A stretch of DNA of 6,551 nt from Bacteroidota bacterium (GTDB lineage: Bacteria; Bacteroidota; Rhodothermia; Rhodothermales; UBA10348), in contig JACZYK010000157.1 in assembly GCA_022571135.1 (NCBI GenBank), positions 1-6,551 on the forward strand, written 5' to 3'. The translations under genes were made by a program, and so were the position numbers. Below the pieces are notes generated by a model. That model had not been told where the DNA came from and did not search any database. It saw only the letters and a program-made list of their open reading frames with translations. This document shows positions 1 to 6,149 of this stretch, one piece after another; position 1 is the stretch's first letter; each line of letters starts with the position of its first letter.

Positions 1-3000
1 ACATCATCGCATACGCGGTAGTCACGGCGCTCAAGGCATTCCCTGTGCTCAATACGACGTACAGGGAGTCGGACGGGAAATCGATCCGAGTGATTCCATC
101 TTCGATCAATCTGGGCCTGGCGATCGACATCGAGCGCCGGGGCCAGCGAACGCTGGTGGTCCCGAACATCAAAAAGGCCGAGAAACTGAGCTTTGTACGG
201 TTACTGGGGGCGTATAACGATATCGTAAAACGCGCACGCAACAACAAGCTCGACATTCCGGACTTTCAGGGAACGACGGCGACGATTACCAATCCGGGAA
301 TGATTGGAACGAGCCTAAGTGTTCCTAGACTGATGCCCGGTCAGGGGGTGATCGTCGGCATCGGCTCGATCGGATATCCGACAGAGTATTATGCGATTCC
401 GCCCGATATGATGAGCAAAACGGGCATTTCGCAGGTCATGGCGGTCACATCGACGTACGATCACCGGGTAATTCAGGGGGCGGAGAGCGGCGGCTTCCTA
501 GCCCATATAGAGCAGTTACTCCGCGGCGAGCACGAATTCTACGACGAGATCTTTTCGTCCCTCAGCATTCCGTATCAGCCGTTCACGCTGATGAAGGATA
601 CGACTCCTCGGGTGGGTTCGTCAGATGGAGCCTCTGAACTGGACGTGATCCACAAGCAGGCCGTCGTGCTTCAGATCATACGGGCCTTCCGGGTGAGGGG
701 CCATATTCAGGCGGACGTCAATCCGCTTGGATACGAATGGAGTTACCATCCCGAACTGGATCCCGCCACGTATGGACTTACCATCTGGGACCTCGACCGC
801 GAGTTCGTGACGGGCGGACTCGGCGGCGAGGACCTTCTTTCTCTCAGAGAAATCCTGGACATTCTGCGCAAAACGTACACCCGTCAGATCGGCATTGAGT
901 TCATGCACATCTCCGATTCGGAGGAGAAAACCTGGCTACAGAACCGGATCGAGGAAGAGAGCAGGGACAGGGGTCTAACGGAGGACGAAAAGCACAGAAT
1001 GCTCGAAAAACTGAATGCGGCCGAGGCTTTCGAGACGTTCCTGCACACGAAGTATATCGGCCACAAACGGTTTTCCCTGGAAGGATCGGAGACGATTATC
1101 CCGATGCTTGACAGAATCCTCTCGGACGCAGCAGAGAGTGGCGTGTCCGAGGTGGTCATCGGGATGGCCCACCGCGGCAGGCTCAATCTTCTGGCCAACA
1201 TTATCAACAAACCCTATGAAGTCATCTTCTCGGAGTTCGAAGGCAACGTCGATCCGACGACGATCCAGGGTTCGGGTGACGTCAAGTATCACCTGGGAGC
1301 AACAGGGAGTCACACCGCTCCCGGAGGAGACACCTTATCCCTCGTTCTGGCTTCCAATCCCAGTCACCTTGAAGCCGTCAATCCGGTCGTGGAAGGTATG
1401 GTTCGCGCCAAACAGGAAGCGCTCAGGGAGCAAAATCCGGATGCCCCGCCGGGCGATTATCTGGATCATGTCATTCCGATACTCATCCACGGTGACGCTG
1501 CGTTCGCGGGTCAGGGCGTCGTCGCCGAGACGTTTAACATGAGCCAGTTGCCCGGATACAGAACGGGGGGGACGATCCACCTGGTCATTAACAATCAGAT
1601 TGGTTTTACAACCGGCCCCGCACACGCGCGAAGTTCCATGTATGCCACCGACAGCGCCCGAATGATCCAGGCGCCCATTCTGCACGTGAACGGAGACGAT
1701 CCGGAAGCGTGCGTGCGGGTTGCAAGGATGGCGCTCGATTATCGACAATTATTCAATAAGGACGTAGTCATAGACGTCCTTTGCTACCGGGTCAGGGGAC
1801 ACAGCGAAGGCGACGAGCCGTCATATACTCAGCCTCTACTCTACAGGAAGATCGAGGGAAAACGCTCCGTGCGAAAAATCTATACTGAGTTGCTCCTTCG
1901 CCGCGGTGACATTACTCCCGAGCGGGGAGAGCAGATCCTGGATGATTTCCGGGCCAGGCTTCAGGAGGCGTTCGATCGCACGAAAGAGTTGACCGATCGT
2001 GAGGTTCCGGATCTCAGCTACCCGGGGATTCTGAAGGACGAACCTCAGATCGCCGCGGTTGAGACGGCCGTATCCCGGGAGGATCTGAAAGCCGTCGTTG
2101 ACGCACTGACGAGATTCCCCGACGGTTTTCACGTCCACCATAAGCTCTTACGACAATTTCAGCGGCGCGAGAAGCTGTTTTTCGAGGAAGAGAGGGTGGA
2201 CTGGGGACTTGCCGAAGCGCTCGCATTCGGAACGCTGCTTGCAGAGAACACACGGATCAGACTGAGCGGACAGGATTCAAGGCGAGGAACGTTCAGTCAT
2301 CGCCATGCGGTCGTATACGATCAGACGACCGGTAAAGAGTACATACCGCTCAACCACATTCGGGAAGGACAGGAACGCCTGCTTATCTATAATAGTCTCC
2401 TTTCGGAGTACGCCGCTTGCGGATTCGAGTACGGGTACAGCGTGGCCGAACCGGACGCTCTCGTGTTGTGGGAGGCCCAATTCGGGGATTTCGCCAACGG
2501 TGCTCAGATCATCTTCGATCAGTTCCTCTCGGCGGCCGAGGAAAAGTGGGGCCAGACCAGCAGCCTGGTACTTCTGCTCCCGCACGGGCACGAAGGACAG
2601 GGGCCGGAGCATTCGTCTGCACGGCTTGAACGCTTTTTGCAGATGTGTGCCGAAGGCAACATGACGGTGTGTACGTTTACCTCTCCCGCCAACTTCTTCC
2701 ATGCCCTGCGGCGACAGGCATCCCCGGACGTCACCTCGCCGCTTATCGTCATGGCACCGAAAAGCCTGCTTCGTCATCCGCTGGTCGTCTCGCACCCGGA
2801 CGAATTTTCGACGGGCGCTTTCAGAGCGGTGATCCCTGCATCCACCGATCCCGAAAGCGTTCGGCGCCTCATTCTCTGTGGCGGCAAGATATTTTTCGAT
2901 ATCGTACAGGAAATCCAGAAGTCGGAACGACTAACGGAGCAGGTCGCACTATGTCGTATCGAGCAGTTTTATCCCTTCCCTGAAACTGAATTGCGGGACG

Positions 3001-3230
3001 AGATGCGTCGATTCTCATCGTCAGACGAAGTGCTCTGGGTACAGGAGGAGCCGGAAAACATGGGCGCATGGTCGTTCCTGCAGAACCGCCTCGACAAAAT
3101 CTCGATGGAGGCGACTGGAAATCGGGTCCGTTATGTCGGTCGCGCCGCGTCGGCGTCTCCCGCGACCGGCAGCGCCCACATTCACGAGGCCGAACAGCGT
3201 GCTCTGATCACAGAGGCCCTCTCACTCTGA
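1..3230 (+). CDS. kgd: Fused 2-oxoglutarate dehydrogenase: E2 acyltransferase domain plus E1 thiamine-diphosphate component (5' partial)
   Basis: The enzyme decarboxylates 2-oxoglutarate with thiamine diphosphate in the TCA cycle and passes the succinyl group on toward succinyl-CoA. The frame is open to the window edge (first full codon at base 3; 1075 codons visible), and the residues before the GTG at 45 (IIAYAVVTALKAFP) still match E2 catalytic domains, so 45 is not the start. An E2-like domain occupies about bases 1-560, with its active-site motif TYDHRVIQGA near 453-482. The E1 part runs from about 640 to the stop: AHRGRLNLLANI near 1168, NPSHLEAVNPVVEG near 1356, the diphosphate-binding GDAAFAGQG at 1491 through NNQIGFTT at 1590, RGHSEGDEPSYTQP near 1794, and HGHEGQGPEHSSARLERF near 2585. 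The fusion matches mycobacterial KGD (about 1230 residues), so roughly 150 or more N-terminal residues are missing. Whether these include a lipoyl domain cannot be seen. E2-E1 assignment is firm; the symbol is by analogy. Confidence 0.95.
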   Translation, partial: IIAYAVVTALKAFPVLNTTYRESDGKSIRVIPSSINLGLAIDIERRGQRTLVVPNIKKAEKLSFVRLLGAYNDIVKRARNNKLDIPDFQGTTATITNPGMIGTSLSVPRLMPGQGVIVGIGSIGYPTEYYAIPPDMMSKTGISQVMAVTSTYDHRVIQGAESGGFLAHIEQLLRGEHEFYDEIFSSLSIPYQPFTLMKDTTPRVGSSDGASELDVIHKQAVVLQIIRAFRVRGHIQADVNPLGYEWSYHPELDPATYGLTIWDLDREFVTGGLGGEDLLSLREILDILRKTYTRQIGIEFMHISDSEEKTWLQNRIEEESRDRGLTEDEKHRMLEKLNAAEAFETFLHTKYIGHKRFSLEGSETIIPMLDRILSDAAESGVSEVVIGMAHRGRLNLLANIINKPYEVIFSEFEGNVDPTTIQGSGDVKYHLGATGSHTAPGGDTLSLVLASNPSHLEAVNPVVEGMVRAKQEALREQNPDAPPGDYLDHVIPILIHGDAAFAGQGVVAETFNMSQLPGYRTGGTIHLVINNQIGFTTGPAHARSSMYATDSARMIQAPILHVNGDDPEACVRVARMALDYRQLFNKDVVIDVLCYRVRGHSEGDEPSYTQPLLYRKIEGKRSVRKIYTELLLRRGDITPERGEQILDDFRARLQEAFDRTKELTDREVPDLSYPGILKDEPQIAAVETAVSREDLKAVVDALTRFPDGFHVHHKLLRQFQRREKLFFEEERVDWGLAEALAFGTLLAENTRIRLSGQDSRRGTFSHRHAVVYDQTTGKEYIPLNHIREGQERLLIYNSLLSEYAACGFEYGYSVAEPDALVLWEAQFGDFANGAQIIFDQFLSAAEEKWGQTSSLVLLLPHGHEGQGPEHSSARLERFLQMCAEGNMTVCTFTSPANFFHALRRQASPDVTSPLIVMAPKSLLRHPLVVSHPDEFSTGAFRAVIPASTDPESVRRLILCGGKIFFDIVQEIQKSERLTEQVALCRIEQFYPFPETELRDEMRRFSSSDEVLWVQEEPENMGAWSFLQNRLDKISMEATGNRVRYVGRAASASPATGSAHIHEAEQRALITEALSL

Positions 3231-3237
3231 TCCTAAC

Positions 3238-3265
3238 GGAGGGCGTTGGGAACACCCTTTATATA
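3238..3265 (+). terminator. Candidate intrinsic terminator of kgd
   Basis: Nine bases after the kgd stop, AGGGCGTT (3240-3247) can pair with AACACCCT (3251-3258) with a single C-A mismatch and a GGG loop; two G-T wobbles can extend the base. A T/A-rich stretch (TTTATATATCTT) follows immediately on the + strand. On the - strand no T-run follows, so it would serve kgd rather than the convergent rpsU. The stem is short and the T-run is interrupted. Confidence 0.5.
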
Positions 3266-3314
3266 TCTTCCACCCGTACGATCCTGGACCGCACGAGTTC
3301 ATATGCTGGATCCG

Positions 3315-3503
3315 CTAATACCGACGTCGGCGCGAGTTACGAAGCGATTTCTCGCGTGCAAGCCTCCTCTCTTCCGACGGCTTGGTAAACGCCATATTGG
3401 CGCGATAAATGCGAAGTACGCGGCTTCTGTTGACCGCGCGCTTGAACCGACGAAGAGCGCGGTCGATGGATTCGTTATCGCGAACTTTAATTCCTACCGG
3501 CAC
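3315..3503 (-). CDS. rpsU: Small ribosomal subunit protein bS21
   Basis: Protein of 62 residues, the normal size for bS21, a small basic protein of the 30S platform close to the 3' end of 16S rRNA. Family features are clear: the N-terminus MPVGIKVRDNESIDRALRRF, the following KRAVNRSRVLR, the AFTKPSEERR segment near residues 38-47, and an arginine-rich tail ending RRRRY. The start is taken as the GTG at 3503-3501, because the family begins at this point and an AGGAGG lies 8 bases upstream. The open frame extends upstream to an ATG at 3578, but those extra 25 residues have no family counterpart and would overlap the promoter. The gene is convergent with kgd (84 bases between stops) and divergent from rdgB. 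I see no clear terminator of its own. An ungapped comparison shows no tyrosine in the segment after the KPS motif; the only late tyrosine is the final residue. Confidence 0.93.
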   Translation of the reverse strand: MPVGIKVRDNESIDRALRRFKRAVNRSRVLRIYRANMAFTKPSEERRLAREKSLRNSRRRRY

Positions 3504-3511
3504 TGCAGATC

Positions 3512-3517
3512 CCTCCT
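3512..3517 (-). promoter_or_regulatory. Strong Shine-Dalgarno sequence of rpsU
   Basis: On the - strand AGGAGG ends 8 bases before the GTG start at 3503, a full anti-Shine-Dalgarno match at ideal spacing. This site decides the rpsU start. The starts of rdgB, dtd, moaA and moaC have no comparable purine-rich site at correct spacing, so this ribosome binding site stands out in the window. Confidence 0.85.
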
Positions 3518-3524
3518 GGATCGA

Positions 3525-3542
3525 TTGAAAATTTAGTTTCAA
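3525..3542 (-). repeat. Inverted repeat in the rpsU leader
   Basis: TTGAAA (3525-3530) and TTTCAA (3537-3542) form a perfect 6-base inverted repeat with a 6-base spacer. It lies just downstream of the expected rpsU transcription start (near 3543 on the - strand) and upstream of the Shine-Dalgarno sequence. It could be a small 5' stem-loop or an operator-like site. It is A/T rich and short, so chance is possible. Confidence 0.35.
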
Positions 3543-3549
3543 GCCTTGC

Positions 3550-3578
3550 AATATAGGGTTCTTCATTTCTCGAATCAA
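3550..3578 (-). promoter_or_regulatory. Candidate sigma70-type promoter of rpsU
   Basis: Read on the - strand, TTGATT (3578-3573) and TATATT (3555-3550) are separated by exactly 17 bases. They resemble the -35 TTGACA and -10 TATAAT consensus. Transcription would start near 3543, giving a leader of about 40 bases that contains the AGGAGG site and an inverted repeat. Confidence 0.6.
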
Positions 3579-3633
3579 TTATCACTCATCCGGCGATCCT
3601 TTCCTGCCACACCTTGAAACCCGAACACCGCGC

Positions 3634-4233
3634 ATGATAACCTTCCCTCCCACAGAAATCGTGCTGGCAACTCGAAACAGGGGCAAAATCGACGAAATAT
3701 GTGCATTGCTAGAAGAATCACCGGTCCGCGTCCTCTCTCTCGATTCGTTTCCTGATGCGCCCGAAGTCGTGGAGACCGAACCCACTCTGAAGGGAAATGC
3801 TCGTAAGAAAGCCGAAGCGATCTTCCTCTATACCGGCAGACCTTCTCTGGCGGACGATACGGGCCTTGAAGTCACGTCTCTCGGAAACCGGCCCGGCGTA
3901 TTCTCGGCCAGATATGCCGGCCCGGAAGAAAATTCGGCTGCCAATCGCAGAAAATTGATCGCGGAACTCGAAAACTATGACGACCGATCCGCCCGATTCC
4001 GGACGGTAGTGGCCTTCGTCGATCGCACAGGAGTCCGGTATTTCGAAGGTGTCTGTTCGGGAATCATCGGATTCGAAGACCGTGGAGAACGAGGATTCGG
4101 CTACGACGCACTGTTCATCCCGGACGGCCACAGCCACACTTTTGCCGAGCTCTCTCCTGAGAGCAAAAACGAAATCAGTCACCGCGGCATGGCGCTTCGT
4201 AAATTCGTCTCGTTCATTCGTTCCGGCGACTGA
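3634..4233 (+). CDS. rdgB: XTP/dITP (non-canonical purine NTP) pyrophosphatase, RdgB/HAM1 family
   Basis: The enzyme hydrolyses dITP, XTP and related deaminated purine nucleotides to the monophosphate and pyrophosphate, keeping them out of DNA and RNA; it is cytosolic and Mg-dependent. At 199 residues it has the usual family length. Visible motifs in order: LATRNRGKIDEI at 11-22 (the SxNxxK-type nucleotide-binding signature), LADDTGLEV at 72-80 with the metal-binding/catalytic acidic pair, PGVFSARYAG at 87-96, GERGFGYDALF at 151-161, and ESKNEISHRGMA at 176-187. The ATG at 3634 places the first motif at the family-typical distance from the N-terminus; no Shine-Dalgarno sequence precedes it. 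dtd follows after 22 bases, so the two are probably one transcript. I found no confident promoter in the 130-base divergent region shared with rpsU. Confidence 0.95.
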   Translation: MITFPPTEIVLATRNRGKIDEICALLEESPVRVLSLDSFPDAPEVVETEPTLKGNARKKAEAIFLYTGRPSLADDTGLEVTSLGNRPGVFSARYAGPEENSAANRRKLIAELENYDDRSARFRTVVAFVDRTGVRYFEGVCSGIIGFEDRGERGFGYDALFIPDGHSHTFAELSPESKNEISHRGMALRKFVSFIRSGD

Positions 4234-4255
4234 GAAGAGCATCGCATCAAACCAA

Positions 4256-4705
4256 ATGATCTGTCTCGCCCAGCGCGTATCGGAAGCCTCAGTCGAAGTC
4301 GACTCGGTGGTTACAGGTTCGATCGGCGGCGGACTACTTATTCTGCTTGGCGTTCACCGCACAGACACCGACAAGGAACTCGAGTGGCTTGTGCATAAGT
4401 GCGCCAACCTTCGAATATTCAGAGATGACGGGGGCAGGATGAACCGGTCCCTCCTGGACGTACAAGGAGAAGCCCTCGTCGTTTCTCAGTTTACGCTGTA
4501 TGGAAACACAGACAGGGGAAACCGCCCCTCTTTTATCGAGTCGGCGCCGCCCGAGCTGGCTGAGCCGCTCTACGAGCGCTTCGCCATGAATTTGTCCGAA
4601 CTCCTTGGCAAACCCGTCCCCACAGGAATATTCGGCGCCGAGATGAACGTCCGGCTCGTTAACGACGGGCCCGTCACGATCTGGTTGGAGAGGAAGGCGA
4701 CTTAG
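4256..4705 (+). CDS. dtd: D-aminoacyl-tRNA deacylase
   Basis: Dtd removes D-amino acids (and glycine misattached to tRNA-Ala) from tRNAs, an RNA-assisted proofreading step in the cytosol. The 149-residue protein starts MICLAQRVSEASVEV, as the family does (compare MIALIQRV in E. coli). It contains SQFTL at 77-81, NRPSF at 89-93 and the NDGPVT motif at 136-141, whose Gly138-Pro139 is the cross-subunit Gly-cisPro element of the homodimer. The frame is open upstream to 4049, but that part lies over rdgB and has no family resemblance, so the ATG at 4256 is chosen. No clear Shine-Dalgarno sequence is present (a weak AGAAGAG lies about 16 bases upstream). All expected motifs are intact. Confidence 0.95.
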   Translation: MICLAQRVSEASVEVDSVVTGSIGGGLLILLGVHRTDTDKELEWLVHKCANLRIFRDDGGRMNRSLLDVQGEALVVSQFTLYGNTDRGNRPSFIESAPPELAEPLYERFAMNLSELLGKPVPTGIFGAEMNVRLVNDGPVTIWLERKAT

Positions 4706-4851
4706 GGCGCCTCCCCGGCAGAATTTTTCGCCGTATTCTCTTGGTCGCTGTACCGGCTACCTCCTCTCTGGAAGCGCGTACTCGGCGCTTACTCGAATAA
4801 ATCCACGCACATTTCGAGAACCCTCAAAGCCCCGGAGTTCTATCTTTCAGC

Positions 4852-5850
4852 ATGTCTCATTCTCCAGATATACTGACCGACGGATTCGGCCGCAGGCACA
4901 CGTATTTGCGAATCTCGGTGACGGAGCGCTGCAATCTTCGTTGCACATACTGCATGCCCGCCGAGGGCATTGAACTGCGCCCCCGGGAAGAGATGCTGAC
5001 CTTTGAGGAAATTGTGCGTCTGGCAAGGTTGTTCGTCTCCGAGGGGATCACCAAGATCCGTCTCACCGGAGGCGAACCCCTTATTCGGCGCGACATCGAG
5101 GAGCTGACCCGGCGCCTTGCGAAGATCGAGGGCATCGAAGCCCTGGCGATTACGACGAACGGGCTCGTGCTCCCCAGAAAACTGGATGCCCTTCAGAAGG
5201 CGGGCATAACGCACTTCAACATCAGCCTGGATACTCTTCGTCCCGAGAGATTCCGGGACATTACGCTTCGCGGCGGATTCGAGACCGTAATTGAAGCCAT
5301 TGAAATGACCGCGGCCTCCGGCTACGACCCGGTCAAAATCAACTGCGTCGTTCAGCGAGGCTTCAACGAGGACGAGATAACCGATTTTGTTGCATGGACT
5401 GAGCACATGCCGCTCGAAATCCGATTCATCGAGTATATGCCTTTTGGAGGCAATGAGTGGGCCGATAGCCTCTTTATTTCATACTCCGAAATGCTGGACA
5501 CAATCAGGTCGTCCTATCCGACGCTGCAACGGCTGGTGAACGGTCCCAACGACACGTCGAAAACGTATGCTGTCCCCGGCTACAGAGGACGGATCGGATT
5601 CATCTCGTCAATGAGCGAACACTTCTGCGCCTCCTGCAACCGGCTGCGCATCACGGCAGACGGAAATCTTAAAGTATGCCTGTTCGGGAGTAACGAAATC
5701 AGCCTCCGCGATGCGATCCGAAGCGGAGCGACTGACGATGAACTTCGCCCCCTCATCGCCGCGGCCGTCTCTCGAAAAAAGGCGTCCCACGACGGGATGT
5801 ACGAGATTTCCAGATCCGATAACCGCCCGATGATTCTGATCGGCGGTTGA
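4852..5850 (+). CDS. moaA: GTP 3',8-cyclase MoaA (radical SAM, molybdenum cofactor biosynthesis)
   Basis: MoaA uses S-adenosylmethionine and two [4Fe-4S] clusters to convert GTP to 3',8-cyclo-7,8-dihydro-GTP, the substrate of MoaC. The complete 332-residue protein has the radical-SAM motif CNLRCTYC with Cys27, Cys31 and Cys34, a GGEP motif at 73-76, and the C-terminal cluster motif FCASCNRLRITADGNLKVC with Cys259, Cys262 and Cys276. It ends in Gly331-Gly332, the C-terminal di-glycine that MoaA inserts near its active site for catalysis. The ATG at 4852 gives the family N-terminus (DGFGRRHTYLRISVTERC); no good Shine-Dalgarno sequence is seen. The 146 bases between dtd and moaA hold no convincing promoter or Moco riboswitch that I can recognise, only a 6-base inverted repeat at 4772-4790. 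moaC follows after 122 bases. Confidence 0.97.
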   Translation: MSHSPDILTDGFGRRHTYLRISVTERCNLRCTYCMPAEGIELRPREEMLTFEEIVRLARLFVSEGITKIRLTGGEPLIRRDIEELTRRLAKIEGIEALAITTNGLVLPRKLDALQKAGITHFNISLDTLRPERFRDITLRGGFETVIEAIEMTAASGYDPVKINCVVQRGFNEDEITDFVAWTEHMPLEIRFIEYMPFGGNEWADSLFISYSEMLDTIRSSYPTLQRLVNGPNDTSKTYAVPGYRGRIGFISSMSEHFCASCNRLRITADGNLKVCLFGSNEISLRDAIRSGATDDELRPLIAAAVSRKKASHDGMYEISRSDNRPMILIGG

Positions 5851-5885
5851 CGATGTCGACCGGTATTGGGGAGGCATCGTCATTT
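5848..5885 (+). terminator. Hairpin overlapping the moaA stop codon (candidate terminator)
   Basis: TGACGATG (5848-5855), whose first three bases are the moaA stop codon, is perfectly complementary to CATCGTCA (5875-5882). A T-G and a C-G pair extend the stem inward to 10 pairs, and a small inner CC/GG pairing is possible. Only three T's follow, so it could be a weak terminator or an mRNA-stabilising end structure. A candidate promoter for moaC begins 18 bases later. Confidence 0.45.
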
Positions 5886-5899
5886 CGGGCGCGAATCGC

Positions 5900-5928
5900 T
5901 TGCCGGGCGAACACGGACCATCTATATT
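5900..5928 (+). promoter_or_regulatory. Candidate sigma70-type promoter of moaC
   Basis: TTGCCG (5900-5905) and TATATT (5923-5928) are separated by exactly 17 bases. The -10 hexamer is identical to that of the rpsU candidate promoter. Transcription would start near 5935, giving a leader of about 38 bases before the GTG start of moaC. Confidence 0.55.
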
Positions 5929-5972
5929 CGTTCACAAATAAACCAAGCTAGAAGCCAGCCACGCAGACCGTT

Positions 5973-6149
5973 GTGCCGACACTTACACACGTAGCCCCAG
6001 AGGGTGGCGTACAGATGGTGGACATCACCGAGAAATCGGAAACGGTCCGAACGGCCGTCGCAAGCGGGCGTGTAGTACTCGGATCCGTTGCGTTTCGGGC
6101 AGTGACAGACAATGCGGTGCGGAAAGGAGACGTTCTCGGGATAGCCCAG
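5973..6149 (+). pseudogene. moaC: moaC, N-terminal fragment (cyclic pyranopterin monophosphate synthase), cut at a chimeric junction
   Basis: MoaC converts the MoaA product to cPMP, so its place after moaA fits. The 59 visible codons start at a GTG with MPTLTHV and continue through QMVDITEKSETVRTAVASGR to RKGDVLGIAQ, closely following E. coli MoaC (SQLTHI, HMVDVSAKAETVR, HHKGDVFATA). The lysine of KGD is residue 51, as in E. coli. An in-frame stop at 5949-5951 limits upstream extension, and no Shine-Dalgarno sequence is seen. Family resemblance ends abruptly at about 6149: the expected AGI.AAKRT and IPLCHPL segments and the C-terminal catalytic residues are absent out of about 160 residues. 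The frame stays open to the window edge only because it mirrors codons of the malate synthase fragment on the other strand. The gene is likely intact in the real genome if the junction is an artefact. Confidence 0.88.

Noticed and set aside
45..47. GTG at 45 as the start of the first gene
   Set aside because: The frame is open to the window edge and the residues before it still match E2 catalytic domains, so the gene begins outside the window.
1015..1542. Long alternate-frame ORFs within the dehydrogenase gene (both strands)
   Set aside because: They are out-of-frame shadows of a strongly conserved coding region, with arginine/serine-rich low-quality translations.
3246..3536. + strand open frame of 96 codons across the kgd-rdgB gap
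   Set aside because: It lies antisense to rpsU and its control region, resembles no family I recognise, and rpsU is well supported on the other strand.
4696..4732. Possible terminator after dtd
   Set aside because: There is a TTTTT run at 4724-4728, but the GC stems before it are only about 3 pairs with unpaired bases before the T-run; too weak to call.
4772..4790. AAGCGC/GCGCTT inverted repeat between dtd and moaA
   Set aside because: It is a perfect 6-base stem with a 7-base loop, but no T-run follows and no promoter accompanies it; it could be chance or a minor operator.
4706..4851. Moco riboswitch or other leader RNA before moaA
   Set aside because: Only 146 bases are available and I could not recognise the conserved Moco element; no clear structured pairing beyond one short hairpin.
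5922..6137. Cysteine-containing C-terminal tail on the - strand frame, looking like a new domain joined to malate synthase
   Set aside because: It is the antisense of the well-conserved moaC N-terminal coding region and shows no similarity to the malate synthase C-terminus.
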